Notes: generated from the letters alone by a model not told the origin. 64,000 nucleotides of DNA from Defluviimonas sp. SAOS-178_SWC (GCF_039830135.1 NZ_CP156081.1:854001-918000), one strand, 5' to 3'. Shown: positions 39,217 to 47,890, counted from the first letter of the stretch. Translations and numbers: made by a program.

Positions 39217-39312
39217 TTTGGCGGCCCGCCCGTCGAGACTGGGGGAGGGGCGCCCGGTCCAGTTGCGGATCTCGCCTCTGAAATGCGTCGTCTTGCCGGC
39301 CTATCCCACCTT

Positions 39313-40038
39313 TTACGCGGTGGGCTTTGTTTCGATCAGAAGAAGTTTGCACCTGTCGGAGCGGCTTGGATGAACCTGGCGGCTCATGAACCGGAACTCT
39401 GCGTTCAGATAACTGCAAACGAGGTCTGCACGCTCGTCCGTTACAATGTCGTCGAACACAAGTATACCGCCTGGCGCGATGAGTTCCGCGATCTTGGGCA
39501 GGTGGCGGGCGATCTCGTCTTCGTCATGGGTCGCATCGCAGAAGATCATGCCATAGGCACGCTCGATCGGGCATTCGAGGAAGTCGCCACGAATGATGTT
39601 CGTGGTTTGCTTTAGAAGGCCGTTACTCTTGAGATTCTGGATCAGGACCGCCATCGAGCCACCAGGATGATAGATCGCCTCGGCCACGCGCCCCTTGTCC
39701 TTGTCCACCCGGAAGCGTTCGTTGAAGCGCTCGGTGTATTCCTCGGCGCTCGTCAGGCCGAAGTCGATCAGGTCATATTTCACGGGCTTCGCGCCGGTCT
39801 CTTCTCTGCTCCGCAACCCGGCTGCGATTGCGGTTGAGGACCGGCCGAGCCACGGCCCGATTTCCAGGACGTCCCCCTTGGTCTTCCGGGCCGCATTGTA
39901 CAGAAGTGTCAGGTCTTTCGCGGACATCCATCCGTTCGGATAGCCGTTCGGCTGACGCGGAATAGACGCTTCATAGTAGGCTTGAACGTGGCTATCGATC
40001 CCACCCGTTTGCTTGTTCATTGGTAAACTGCATTCCAT
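39313..40038 (-). CDS. Class I SAM-dependent methyltransferase (Methyltransf_24-like), inserted in the r-protein cluster
   Basis: About 241 residues from the ATG at 40038 (235 from the ATG at 40020; neither has a good ribosome site). The SAM-binding motif I is DVLEIGPWLGRSSTAIAAGL; motif II-like IIRGDFLECPIERAYGMIFCDATHDEDEI and the final strands ILVFDDIV follow. The acceptor is unknown; relatives methylate sugars or small metabolites. It is antisense to the surrounding r-protein genes and visibly lower in GC. It is flanked by two diverged copies of the rplP 3' end with terminator, all signs of acquisition. Confidence 0.82.
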   Translation of the reverse strand: MECSLPMNKQTGGIDSHVQAYYEASIPRQPNGYPNGWMSAKDLTLLYNAARKTKGDVLEIGPWLGRSSTAIAAGLRSREETGAKPVKYDLIDFGLTSAEEYTERFNERFRVDKDKGRVAEAIYHPGGSMAVLIQNLKSNGLLKQTTNIIRGDFLECPIERAYGMIFCDATHDEDEIARHLPKIAELIAPGGILVFDDIVTDERADLVCSYLNAEFRFMSRQVHPSRSDRCKLLLIETKPTA

Positions 40039-40152
40039 GTAAAATGAGCCGGAACGATGCAACCCGGCGAAAAGAGTGTAAACCCGAAGGAGACATGCAA
40101 GCGAGGTCGCCCTTGTGTTGTGTCATTTTCGCCGGGAGGAACGAGCCTCTCG

Positions 40153-40218
40153 GCGCTTCGCCTCGGGGCGATGAAGCTGCCGATCAAGACCCGCGTCGTG
40201 GTCCGCGAGAACCGGTAA
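40153..40218 (+). pseudogene. Second, truncated copy of the rplP (L16) 3' end
   Basis: In-frame codons read [21 protein letters not shown] then stop, matching the last 21-22 residues of L16 apart from the end (NR for DW). The likeness continues past the stop through the terminator to 40288, against 39095-39232 for the functional copy. There is a run of about 33 identical bases in the middle and scattered changes elsewhere (about 85% by eye). There is no start or N-terminal part, so it is a relic or an attachment-type repeat. Confidence 0.88.
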
Positions 40219-40239
40219 GGCATATCGCCTGAGCGATTG

Positions 40240-40273
40240 AAAGGCCCCCGCCGTAAACGGCGGGGGCTTTTTC
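40240..40273 (+). terminator. Terminator of the duplicated rplP tail
   Basis: GCCCCCGCCG with CGGCGGGGGC around TAAA, followed by TTTTT. It is the diverged counterpart of the rplP terminator at 39182-39216. Confidence 0.9.
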
Positions 40274-40322
40274 GTTACTGGCCGCCCGTGTATGCCGGGC
40301 CAAGCAAAGAAGGATCCATGCG

Positions 40323-40946
40323 ATGGCCGACATAACCTCTCTCTTCGTCACCCGCCTTTACCGGGCCGCGTTGAACGATCTGGCGAAGCCCAGGATCGAC
40401 GGTGAGGAATTGAGGGTCACGTGCGAGCATATCGCCGAGGAGGACGAGGCGGGTCAGGACTGGTGCGAGGAGAACGGCTATCCCGGCTACACCTCCTACG
40501 CCTCGCTGAACGACCTCACCCGCCGCGCGCCGGTCTTTGCCGACCTGCAAAAGGCGCTCGACAAGCACGTCGCGGCCTTCGTGACGGAACTCGGGTTCGA
40601 CCTCGGCGCGGGGAAGCTGAAATGCGACAGCCTCTGGATCAACATCCTGCCCGAGGGCGGCACCCATGCGAGCCACATCCACACCCATTCGGTGATCTCC
40701 GGCACCACCTATGTCGCGATGCCCGAGGGGACCTCGGCGCTGAAACTGGAAGACCCCCGCCTGCCGATGATGATGCACGCGCCCCTGCGCCGAAAGGATG
40801 CGGGGCGGGAGCTGCAACCCTTCGTCTACGTGAAGCCCGAGGTCGGAGACGTGCTTTTGTGGGAAAGCTGGCTGCGTCATGAGGTGCCGATGAACATGGC
40901 CGAGGACGAGCGGATTTCGGTGAGTTTCAATTATAATTGGGCGTAG
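40323..40946 (+). CDS. Putative 2OG-Fe(II) oxygenase, TIGR02466-like, beside rplP
   Basis: 207 residues with AAGGA nine bases before the ATG. The central THASHIHTHSVISGTTYVAMPEG and the C-terminal GDVLLWESWLRHEVPMNMAEDERISVSFNYNW supply His/Asp-type metal ligands and the Arg expected to bind 2-oxoglutarate in this cupin-fold family. The substrate is unknown. It is codirectional with, and embedded among, r-protein genes, which raises the possibility that it hydroxylates a ribosomal protein (inference). GC content matches the host better than its two neighbours. Confidence 0.8.
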   Translation: MADITSLFVTRLYRAALNDLAKPRIDGEELRVTCEHIAEEDEAGQDWCEENGYPGYTSYASLNDLTRRAPVFADLQKALDKHVAAFVTELGFDLGAGKLKCDSLWINILPEGGTHASHIHTHSVISGTTYVAMPEGTSALKLEDPRLPMMMHAPLRRKDAGRELQPFVYVKPEVGDVLLWESWLRHEVPMNMAEDERISVSFNYNWA

Positions 40947-41023
40947 CTGAAATCCCAGGGGTTTTGCCCTTGTTTTTACTGGACATGAGCGCCGAATGAA
41001 CGGAGTCGCCCGGCCGAGAGGCC

Positions 41024-41156
41024 GGGCAGCGCCCGACCCTCCCCCGGTCGGGCGCACGTTCAACGCCCGCGCCGAAGGGCCGTGGGGCAGAGCAACGGTG
41101 CCGCGCCCTGCTCAGGCGAAGCGCCACGTGCGCCATCCCAGGGTCGGGCGCTGCCC
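41024..41156. repeat. 17-bp perfect inverted repeat with 99-bp centre
   Basis: GGGCAGCGCCCGACCCT at 41024-41040 recurs exactly inverted at 41140-41156. Between them are GC-rich hairpin-forming sequences. There is no coding potential. It looks like a dispersed intergenic element (miniature, non-coding) lying between the oxygenase and the next gene. Confidence 0.75.
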
Positions 41157-41193
41157 TTCTCACTGAAGCTCTGCGACGCGAATGACTTTGCGG

Positions 41194-41592
41194 CTACCCT
41201 CGTAACATCGAGCGATACTCTTCGCGCACGTCATCATCGACGATTACACCTTTGTTGCCGCCATACAGGCGATCATTTTGGTCTTTGCGCGGTCCGGAAA
41301 TCCAGTAGTGTTCACCGCTCTCAATCTCAAAATAGTTCGCTTTGAAGCCATTCCCCTTCAAACTCTGAAACTTCATTCCTTTGTAATAGATGGTTTTCCC
41401 GGATCTGGAAAAATACACGCGACCGATGACTGCGGGTCCTTCCAGCCCTTCGGCCTTGGATTCAATGTACATTATGCGAGACTGTTCAATCCGGAACTCC
41501 TTGGGCATCTCAAGGTCCTGCCCGAGCTTGTCCATCCAGTTGTCGATATGGCGTCCACCTTTGACGTTATCGCTCTGCGGTTCGGGGGCCAT
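41194..41592 (-). CDS. Small conserved hypothetical protein (often mislabelled DXP synthase)
   Basis: 132 residues. The central ESKAEGLEGPAVIGRVYFSRSGKTIYYKGMKFQSLKGNGFKANYFEIESGEHYWISGPRKDQNDRLYGG resembles a small widespread family that databases often call 1-deoxyxylulose-5-phosphate synthase, although it has none of that enzyme's domains. Function unknown. The ATG at 41592 has AAGGAG 8-9 bases upstream and is preferred to an earlier in-frame start. Antisense to the operon and low in GC, it looks acquired. Confidence 0.78.
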   Translation of the reverse strand: MAPEPQSDNVKGGRHIDNWMDKLGQDLEMPKEFRIEQSRIMYIESKAEGLEGPAVIGRVYFSRSGKTIYYKGMKFQSLKGNGFKANYFEIESGEHYWISGPRKDQNDRLYGGNKGVIVDDDVREEYRSMLRG

Positions 41593-41713
41593 CGCGTCGG
41601 CTCCTTCGAAGCGGTATGGTTTGTTGCCCGTTCTTAGCATTGAATTGAGACCATATCATGGATTGGTGCGGCGTACGTATTTGGGATATGAAGTGCGGCG
41701 TCCACCTTTTCCC

Positions 41714-41742
41714 TTGCCCCCCGCCCGGACCTCCCTTATAGG
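41714..41742 (+). promoter_or_regulatory. Predicted promoter of the spc genes (rpmC onward)
   Basis: TTGCCC (41714-41719), 17-base spacer, TATAGG (41737-41742). The spacer (CCCGCCCGGACCTCCCT) closely resembles that of the rpsL promoter. It restarts transcription after the insertion between rplP and rpmC. Confidence 0.75.
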
Positions 41743-41854
41743 GACGCATCCTGCGATTCCGGGTCTCCGGGATTCGCATGTTCATCATTGACTCCACCGG
41801 ATCAAGGGTGACCCCGCTCAGGGCCCTCTGGTGATGTTGAAAGGAAGAGGCGAC

Positions 41855-42058
41855 ATGAACGCCACCGAACTGAAGACGAAGACGCCCGACCAGCTCCGCG
41901 ATGAGCTTGTCGCGCTGAAGAAGGAGGCCTTCAACCTCCGCTTCCAGCAGGCCACCGGCCAGCTTGAGAACACCGCGCGCATGCGTGCCGTCCGCCGCGA
42001 CGTCGCCCGCATCAACACGGTCCTGAACCAGAAAGCCGCCGAAGCGGCGGCGAACTGA
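41855..42058 (+). CDS. rpmC: 50S ribosomal protein L29
   Basis: 67 residues: [57 protein letters not shown], a two-helix protein at the tunnel exit. The start at 41855 has AAAGGAAGAGG upstream. First r-protein after the rplP-side insertion. Confidence 0.97.
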   Translation: MNATELKTKTPDQLRDELVALKKEAFNLRFQQATGQLENTARMRAVRRDVARINTVLNQKAAEAAAN

Positions 42059-42069
42059 GGAGCACGCAC

Positions 42070-42309
42070 ATGCCCAAACGTATCCTGCAAGGCACCGTGA
42101 CCTCGGACAAGAACGAGCAGACGATCACCGTCCTCGTCGAGCGTCGCTTCAAGCACCCGCTGCTGCACAAGACCGTGCGGAAGTCGAAGAAATACCGCGC
42201 CCACGACGCGGAGAACAAATTCAAGGTCGGTGACACCGTTCGCATCGAAGAATGCGCGCCGATCTCGAAGACGAAACGCTGGACGGTGGTGAGCGACGCC
42301 ACGGCGTAA
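42070..42309 (+). CDS. rpsQ: 30S ribosomal protein S17
   Basis: 79 residues: [44 protein letters not shown] and [24 protein letters not shown]. An OB-fold early-assembly protein. GAGG lies before the ATG; it follows rpmC after 11 bases. Confidence 0.98.
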   Translation: MPKRILQGTVTSDKNEQTITVLVERRFKHPLLHKTVRKSKKYRAHDAENKFKVGDTVRIEECAPISKTKRWTVVSDATA

Positions 42310-42370
42310 GCACCCCTGACAGCTCAAACGAAACCCTGGGGAATGGTCCCCAAAGGTCGGGAGAAACCAA

Positions 42371-42739
42371 ATGATCCAGATGCAGACCAATCTGGATGTT
42401 GCTGACAACTCCGGCGCGCGCCGGGTTCAGTGCATCAAGGTCCTGGGTGGTTCCCATCGCCGTTACGCCTCTGTGGGCGACATCATCGTGGTGTCGGTGA
42501 AGGAAGCCATCCCGCGCGGCCGCGTGAAGAAGGGCGACGTCCGCAAGGCCGTCGTCGTGCGCACCGCCAAGGAAGTCCGTCGCGAAGACGGCACCGCCAT
42601 CCGCTTCGACCGCAACGCCGCCGTCATCCTGAACAACCAGGGCGAACCGGTCGGCACCCGTATCTTCGGGCCGGTCGTGCGCGAACTGCGCGCCAAGAAC
42701 TTCATGAAGATCATCTCGCTGGCGCCGGAGGTGCTCTGA
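42371..42739 (+). CDS. rplN: 50S ribosomal protein L14
   Basis: 122 residues: [47 protein letters not shown] and [26 protein letters not shown]. It bridges to the 30S subunit. The last base of its TGA is the first of the rplX ATG. Confidence 0.98.
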   Translation: MIQMQTNLDVADNSGARRVQCIKVLGGSHRRYASVGDIIVVSVKEAIPRGRVKKGDVRKAVVVRTAKEVRREDGTAIRFDRNAAVILNNQGEPVGTRIFGPVVRELRAKNFMKIISLAPEVL

Positions 42740-43044
42740 TGGCTGCGAAACTCAAAAAAGGCGACACGGTCGTCGTCCTTGCCGGCAAGGACAAGGGCAA
42801 GAAGGGTGACATCCAGTCCGTCGACCCCAAGGCCGGAAAGGCCGTGGTCGAGGGCGTGAACATCGCCATCCGTCACACCAAGCAGTCCCAGTCGAACCAG
42901 GGCGGCCGTCAGCCGAAGGCGATGCCGATCGACCTGTCGAACCTCGCGCTGATGGACAAGAACGGCAAGGCCACCCGCGTCGGCTTCCGCATGGAAGGCG
43001 ACAAGAAGGTCCGCTTCGCCAAGACCACGGGGGACGTGATCTGA
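42739..43044 (+). CDS. rplX: 50S ribosomal protein L24
   Basis: 101 residues with the KOW motif [36 protein letters not shown] and [16 protein letters not shown]. An assembly initiator. Overlaps of one base (TGATG) on both sides couple it to rplN and rplE. Confidence 0.98.
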   Translation: MAAKLKKGDTVVVLAGKDKGKKGDIQSVDPKAGKAVVEGVNIAIRHTKQSQSNQGGRQPKAMPIDLSNLALMDKNGKATRVGFRMEGDKKVRFAKTTGDVI

Positions 43045-43604
43045 TGCTGGATACCGCAACCTACACCCCGCGTCTCAAGGCTGCCTACAAGGACAAGATC
43101 CGCGCCGCTCTGAAGGAGGAATTCTCCTACAAGAACGACATGCAGATCCCGCGTCTGGACAAGATCGTCCTGAACATGGGCGTCGGCGAGGCCGTCAAGG
43201 ACACCAAGAAGGTCAAGCAGGCCGCAGACGAGCTGAGCCTGATCGCCGGTCAGAAGGCCGTGATCAACAAGGCGAAGAAATCCATCGCCGGCTTCCGCGT
43301 CCGTGAAGAGATGCCGCTCGGCACCAAGGTCACGCTGCGCGGCGACCGGATGTACGAATTCCTCGACCGCCTGATCACGATCGCGCTGCCGCGCGTCCGC
43401 GACTTCCGCGGCGTCAAGGGCACTTCGTTCGATGGCCGTGGCAACTACGCGATGGGCCTGAAGGAGCACATCGTGTTCCCCGAGATCGACTTCGACAAGG
43501 TCGACGAAGTTCTCGGCATGGACATCATCATCTGCACGACCGCGAAAACCGACGCGGAAGCGAAGGCGCTGTTGAAGCAATTCAACATGCCCTTCACCAG
43601 CTGA
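43044..43604 (+). CDS. rplE: 50S ribosomal protein L5
   Basis: 186 residues: [55 protein letters not shown] and [26 protein letters not shown]. It binds 5S rRNA and P-site tRNA. The GCGGGAGGAAAGAGACA spacer gives rpsN a strong ribosome site. Confidence 0.98.
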   Translation: MLDTATYTPRLKAAYKDKIRAALKEEFSYKNDMQIPRLDKIVLNMGVGEAVKDTKKVKQAADELSLIAGQKAVINKAKKSIAGFRVREEMPLGTKVTLRGDRMYEFLDRLITIALPRVRDFRGVKGTSFDGRGNYAMGLKEHIVFPEIDFDKVDEVLGMDIIICTTAKTDAEAKALLKQFNMPFTS

Positions 43605-43623
43605 TCGCGGGAGGAAAGAGACA

Positions 43624-43929
43624 ATGGCTAAGAAATCCATGGTGAACCGCGAAACGAAGCGCGCGAAGCTGGTCAAGCAGTATGCGGCCAAGCGCGCGGG
43701 CCTCAAGGCGGTGATCGAAGACCAGTCGCTGCCGATGGAAGAGCGCTTCAAGGCGTCGATGAAACTGGCGAAGCTGCCGCGCAACTCCTCGGCCACGCGG
43801 ATCCACAACCGCTGCCAGCTGACGGGCCGTCCGCACGCCTATTACCGCAAACTCAAGCTCAGCCGCATCATGCTGCGCGATCTCGCCTCGATGGGCCAGA
43901 TCCCGGGCATGGTGAAGTCGAGCTGGTAA
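43624..43929 (+). CDS. rpsN: 30S ribosomal protein S14
   Basis: 101 residues, the long zinc-free type: the CxxC pairs of the short form are absent, with only a single Cys in [40 protein letters not shown]. It assembles in the small-subunit head. Confidence 0.98.
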   Translation: MAKKSMVNRETKRAKLVKQYAAKRAGLKAVIEDQSLPMEERFKASMKLAKLPRNSSATRIHNRCQLTGRPHAYYRKLKLSRIMLRDLASMGQIPGMVKSSW

Positions 43930-43942
43930 GGAGGACCGAGAT

Positions 43943-44341
43943 ATGTCGATGAACGATCCTCTCGGCGATATGCTGACCCGCATCCGCAACTCGCAGATGC
44001 GGGGCAAGTCCACCGTCCGTACGCCGGCCTCCAAGCTTCGCGCCTGGGTGCTCGATGTGCTGGCCGGCGAGGGCTATATTCGCGGCTACGAGAAGGTGAC
44101 GGGGGCCAACGGCCTGCCGGAGCTGGAAATCAGCCTGAAATACTTCGAAGGCACACCGGTGATCCGCGAAATCAAGCGCGTGTCGAAGCCGGGCCGTCGG
44201 GTCTATGCGAGCGTCAAGGACATTCCGTCCGTTCGCAATGGCCTCGGTGTCTCGATCGTCTCCACGCCGAAGGGCGTGATGTCGGATGCAAGCGCACGGA
44301 CCGCCAATGTCGGCGGCGAAGTGCTCTGCACCGTATTCTGA
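43943..44341 (+). CDS. rpsH: 30S ribosomal protein S8
   Basis: 132 residues: [44 protein letters not shown] and [33 protein letters not shown]. It binds the 16S central domain and, in E. coli, represses the spc operon by binding near rplE. Confidence 0.98.
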   Translation: MSMNDPLGDMLTRIRNSQMRGKSTVRTPASKLRAWVLDVLAGEGYIRGYEKVTGANGLPELEISLKYFEGTPVIREIKRVSKPGRRVYASVKDIPSVRNGLGVSIVSTPKGVMSDASARTANVGGEVLCTVF

Positions 44342-44351
44342 GGAGGGCAGG

Positions 44352-44885
44352 ATGTCTCGTATTGGAAAAAGACCGGTCGAGCTGCCCAAGGGCGTGACTG
44401 CCTCCGTCTCGGGCCAGACCGTCGAAGTGAAGGGGCCGAAAGGCACCCGCAGCTTCTCGGCCACCGACGATGTGACCATCGCCATCGACGGCGATGCCAT
44501 CAACGTCACGCCGCGCGGCACCTCGAAGCGGGCGCGCCAGCAGTGGGGCATGTCCCGCTCGATGGTCGCGAACCTCGTCGAGGGCGTGTCGAGCGGTTTC
44601 AAGAAAGAGCTTGAGATCAACGGCGTCGGCTACCGGGCCGCGATGCAGGGCAATGTCCTGAAACTGTCGCTCGGCTACAGCCACGAAGTGAATTTCGAGG
44701 TGCCGCAGGGCGTGACCGTCACGACCCCGAAGCAGACCGAGATCGTTGTGGAAGGAATCGACCAGCAGCTTGTGGGCCAGGTCGCGGCGAATATCCGCGA
44801 ATGGCGCGCGCCGGAGCCCTACAAGGGCAAGGGCATCAAGTACAAGGACGAGTACATCTTCCGCAAGGAAGGCAAGAAGAAGTAA
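44352..44885 (+). CDS. rplF: 50S ribosomal protein L6
   Basis: 177 residues: [31 protein letters not shown], the [30 protein letters not shown] repeat and [25 protein letters not shown]. It lies near the sarcin-ricin loop. Start at 44352 after GGAGGGCAGG; the longer frame is not conserved. Confidence 0.98.
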   Translation: MSRIGKRPVELPKGVTASVSGQTVEVKGPKGTRSFSATDDVTIAIDGDAINVTPRGTSKRARQQWGMSRSMVANLVEGVSSGFKKELEINGVGYRAAMQGNVLKLSLGYSHEVNFEVPQGVTVTTPKQTEIVVEGIDQQLVGQVAANIREWRAPEPYKGKGIKYKDEYIFRKEGKKK

Positions 44886-44896
44886 GGACGCACATC

Positions 44897-45256
44897 ATGG
44901 CAAACAGCAAACGGGATCTGTTCCTCAAGCGCCGCCTGCGCGTCCGGAACAAGCTTCGCAAGATGGCCGACGGGCGCGCGCGTCTTTCGGTCCATCGCTC
45001 CTCCAAGAACATCAGCGTGCAGCTGATCGACGACGTCAACGGCGTGACGCTCGCCTCGGCCTCCAGCCTCGAGAAGGATCTGGGTGTCGTCGGCAAGAAC
45101 AACGTCGAAGCGGCGAAGAAGATCGGTGCGGCGATTGCCGAGCGCGCGAAGAAGGCCGGTGTCGAAGAGTGCTACTTCGACCGCGGCGGCTTCCTCTTCC
45201 ACGGCAAGATCAAGGCTCTGGCCGATGCCGCCCGCGAAGGTGGTCTGAAGTTCTGA
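44897..45256 (+). CDS. rplR: 50S ribosomal protein L18
   Basis: 119 residues: [56 protein letters not shown] and [28 protein letters not shown]. It binds 5S rRNA. The 113-base gap to rpsE holds an 8-bp hairpin (GTCCCCGA with TCGGGGAC, 45296-45316). Confidence 0.98.
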   Translation: MANSKRDLFLKRRLRVRNKLRKMADGRARLSVHRSSKNISVQLIDDVNGVTLASASSLEKDLGVVGKNNVEAAKKIGAAIAERAKKAGVEECYFDRGGFLFHGKIKALADAAREGGLKF

Positions 45257-45369
45257 CGAAGGCGGGTGGCGCCCAGCGCCGCCCCGATGATCCGGGTCCC
45301 CGATCCAGTCGGGGACACCAGGATTGGACCTAACGGCGCGAAGCCGCGCCACCAAGCAAGGAATGCCTC

Positions 45370-45936
45370 ATGGCAGAGAGAGAACAGCGCCGGGACCGTC
45401 GCGAGCGCGAGGAAACCCCGGAATTCGCCGATCGCCTCGTCGCGATCAACCGTGTTTCGAAGACCGTGAAGGGTGGCAAGCGCTTCGGTTTCGCGGCCCT
45501 CGTGGTGGTCGGTGACCAGCGCGGCCGCGTCGGCTTCGGCAAGGGCAAGGCCAAGGAAGTGCCGGAAGCGATCCGCAAGGCGACCGAGCAGGCCAAGCGC
45601 TCCATGATCCGCGTGCCGCTGCGTGACGGCCGCACGCTCCACCACGACATCGAGGGCCGTCATGGCGCCGGTCGCGTCGTGATGCGCACGGCTCCGGCCG
45701 GTACCGGGATCATCGCCGGTGGTCCGATGCGCGCCGTGTTCGAGATGCTGGGTGTTGCGGACGTTGTCGCGAAGTCGCTCGGCTCGCAGAACCCCTACAA
45801 CATGATCCGGGCCACGATCGACGGTCTCAAGCTCGAATCGAGCCCGCGCATGGTCGCGCAGCGTCGCGGCAAGAAGGTTGCGGACATTCTCAAGAAGCCT
45901 GAAGCTGAGGCCCCGGCCGAAGCTGCCGAAGCGTGA
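45370..45936 (+). CDS. rpsE: 30S ribosomal protein S5
   Basis: 188 residues: [58 protein letters not shown], the double-stranded RNA-binding fold, and [39 protein letters not shown] short Glu/Ala tail ends it. It acts in decoding fidelity and mRNA entry. Confidence 0.98.
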   Translation: MAEREQRRDRREREETPEFADRLVAINRVSKTVKGGKRFGFAALVVVGDQRGRVGFGKGKAKEVPEAIRKATEQAKRSMIRVPLRDGRTLHHDIEGRHGAGRVVMRTAPAGTGIIAGGPMRAVFEMLGVADVVAKSLGSQNPYNMIRATIDGLKLESSPRMVAQRRGKKVADILKKPEAEAPAEAAEA

Positions 45937-45947
45937 GGAACGAAGAC

Positions 45948-46139
45948 ATGGCCAAGAAAACCATCGTCGTGAAGCAGATCGCTTCCGCCGCCCGCCGCCC
46001 GGACATCCAGCGCCGCACCCTGATCGGGCTCGGCCTGAACAAGATCAACCGCACCCGCGAGCTTGAGGACACGCCCTCGATCCGCGGCATGGTCGCGAAG
46101 ATCCCGCACCTCGTGACGATCGTCGAAGAGCGCGGCTGA
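45948..46139 (+). CDS. rpmD: 50S ribosomal protein L30
   Basis: 63 residues: [60 protein letters not shown]. The start at 45948 has GAGGAACGAAG upstream; the ATG-like extension five codons earlier overlaps rpsE and is not conserved. In most genomes rplO follows at once; here a terminator and 1.9 kb intervene. Confidence 0.96.
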   Translation: MAKKTIVVKQIASAARRPDIQRRTLIGLGLNKINRTRELEDTPSIRGMVAKIPHLVTIVEERG

Positions 46140-46159
46140 GTCGGCGCAAAGAACACCAG

Positions 46160-46192
46160 AAAAGCGCCCCGGTTCTCCGGGGCGTTTTTTTT
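46160..46192 (+). terminator. Intrinsic terminator after rpmD
   Basis: An 8-bp stem CGCCCCGG, TTCT loop, CCGGGGCG (46165-46184), followed by eight Ts. The same 20 bases recur at 47155-47174. Confidence 0.93.
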
Positions 46193-46395
46193 GGCATCTG
46201 GACACAGATGACCCGGCCGGTGCGATGCCGGGGGGGACTTGTCCACTGCACTTGACCCGGCTGCCTTCGGCGGGTCTTTGGGGGCTGTCACGTGCCCCCG
46301 AATGCTGGATCAAATTTTAGATCGCTTTTTGCGCGGGATTGGCGTGAAACTCTACACGCGTGCCCGAACAGGCACGGATTCTGGAGGAGGAAATA

Positions 46396-46836
46396 ATGTC
46401 CAGCCCGTATGTGGGGGGGTGCGCGCATCATCGCGTGCGCGCCTCTGCCGAACCGATCGACAACCACGAATGCCATTGCAATGTGTGCAAGAAGGTGACC
46501 GGCCAGCACACAACCCATGTGGCGTTCTTCAACCACGGCGACGTGAAGACCGACAACGAGGCCGCAATGAAGCGCGTGCCGTTCAACGCCGACAACCCGA
46601 ACGGCCCGCTCGAGATCTGCCTTTGTGAGGATTGCGGGGCGGTGCTGATGCTCGACGACAAGCAAAAGCGCATCCGTGTCGCGGTGCCGAACGTGATGGG
46701 CTACGACGATGCCAGCTTTCCCAAGGCGACCTATCACGCCTTCTGGGACACGTCCAAAGGCTATCCGAAGCCGACCGATGGGCGTCCGGTCTATGAGGGG
46801 CTGCGGCCAGAATTTACCTGGCCCGCAGCAGGGTAG
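46396..46836 (+). CDS. GFA-domain (glutathione-dependent formaldehyde-activating-like) zinc protein
   Basis: 146 residues with GGAGGAGG six bases before the ATG. The Mss4-like GFA fold is marked by the zinc cysteines in ECHCNVCKKVTGQH and CLCEDCGAVL. The first usual CxxC is reduced to GGCAHH. Many relatives have no proven glutathione or formaldehyde activity, so the function is open. It stands alone between two copies of one terminator hairpin and has its own upstream region of about 200 bp. Confidence 0.82.
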   Translation: MSSPYVGGCAHHRVRASAEPIDNHECHCNVCKKVTGQHTTHVAFFNHGDVKTDNEAAMKRVPFNADNPNGPLEICLCEDCGAVLMLDDKQKRIRVAVPNVMGYDDASFPKATYHAFWDTSKGYPKPTDGRPVYEGLRPEFTWPAAG

Positions 46837-46982
46837 ACCCCCGAGCTCGGCACACGCCCTGCGCCGGACGCAATAGTTTCCATGCGTCCGGTGCATGGCG
46901 GGGCTGACAGATCGTTGGTGGTCGTCGTTCTGAAGCCGGTTTATCTCTGCGGCAACGAGCTTGGTTGCTTGAGGAGTTGAAA

Positions 46983-47132
46983 ATGCAATTGGTTGAACGG
47001 CGTCCCGGCCTTCTGATTGAAGTGATCCGCGCGATCTGCAGCATGGACCGTGTTTTCGCCTGGATCGTGCCGGCCGAACCCGCGCCTTACTGGACGGACT
47101 ACCTGCGTGAAACGCGCAGCCACCAGTCCTGA
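46983..47132 (+). CDS. 49-residue hypothetical protein
   Basis: A short ORF with a good ribosome site (GAGGAG, six bases, ATG). The protein begins MQLVERRPGLLIEVIRAICSMD, then RVFAWIVPAEPAPYWTDYLRETRSHQS. An amphipathic or hydrophobic first half is followed by an aromatic, charged tail. It lies after the GFA gene and just before the second terminator, and codon use is like the host's. I recognise no family. The coding claim rests on ribosome site, codon use and position. Confidence 0.5.
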   Translation: MQLVERRPGLLIEVIRAICSMDRVFAWIVPAEPAPYWTDYLRETRSHQS

Positions 47133-47153
47133 TATGACCCAGAAAATGTAGCG

Positions 47154-47180
47154 ACGCCCCGGTTCTCCGGGGCGTTTTTC
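47154..47180 (+). terminator. Intrinsic terminator after the 49-residue ORF
   Basis: The hairpin is the same 20 bases as the rpmD terminator (CGCCCCGG, TTCT, CCGGGGCG), followed by TTTTT. Confidence 0.9.
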
Positions 47181-47233
47181 GTTTAGAGTTACCGAGCGAA
47201 CTGATTCATGGCAGGCGAAGGGCAGGCGGCACG

Positions 47234-47890
47234 GTGAACTTGGACATTTCGACTCTCGTGCGCGAGTTCGTCACACTTCTCGTCGTCATCGACCCGATAG
47301 GAACGCTGCCGGTTTTCTACTTCGCCACGCGGGGTGTGCCGGAAGCGCTCCACTGGCGGTTGGCCGCCCGTGCAGTCGTGGTGGCCGGGTTTGTTCTCTT
47401 CTTCTTTCTGGTCGCGGGCCAGTTCCTGCTGGAAGGGGTTGGCCTCCGCCTCGGTTCGTTCCAGATCGCGGGCGGGATCATCCTTTTCCTCTTCGCGCTG
47501 ACCATGATCTTCGGCGATGCGAAGCCCTCGCGCGAGATCGAGGAGGCGGAGCGTGATCACATGTCCGGCGCTGTCTTCCCGCTGGCGATGCCGTCGATCG
47601 CCTCACCGGGAGCGATGCTTGCGGTGGTCATCCTGACCGACAACCACCGCAACACCGTTTCCGATCAGATGGTGACGGGGCTGCTGCTGGTCGCCGTTCT
47701 CGCGATTACTCTGGCCGTCTTGCTGCTCGCGCGGCCTTTGAAGCGCGTCATCGGCAATACCGGTGCCAACATCGTCAGCCGGGTGATGGGCATCGTCCTG
47801 GCCACGGTTGCGGTGGATTCCGTCCTGAACGGGTTCGATGCCCTCGGTGTCCTTGCCCTCCCGGAGGGGGGGATGGTAACAGAGGAATAG
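47234..47890 (+). CDS. MarC-family integral membrane protein
   Basis: 218 residues with six hydrophobic helices, starting with GTG (NLDISTLVREFVTLLVVIDPIGTLPVF). The family motifs IDPIGTLPVF, AGGIILFLFALTMIFG and MPSIASPGAMLAVVILT are present. MarC proteins were once thought to affect multidrug resistance, and a transport role is suggested but unproven. It lies between rpmD and rplO, facing the same way. Confidence 0.9.
   Translation: MNLDISTLVREFVTLLVVIDPIGTLPVFYFATRGVPEALHWRLAARAVVVAGFVLFFFLVAGQFLLEGVGLRLGSFQIAGGIILFLFALTMIFGDAKPSREIEEAERDHMSGAVFPLAMPSIASPGAMLAVVILTDNHRNTVSDQMVTGLLLVAVLAITLAVLLLARPLKRVIGNTGANIVSRVMGIVLATVAVDSVLNGFDALGVLALPEGGMVTEE

Noticed and set aside
40020..40232. A 70-codon plus-strand ORF covering the duplicated rplP tail
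   Set aside because: It reads a different frame from the L16-like codons and has no family likeness; the rplP frame explains the conservation.
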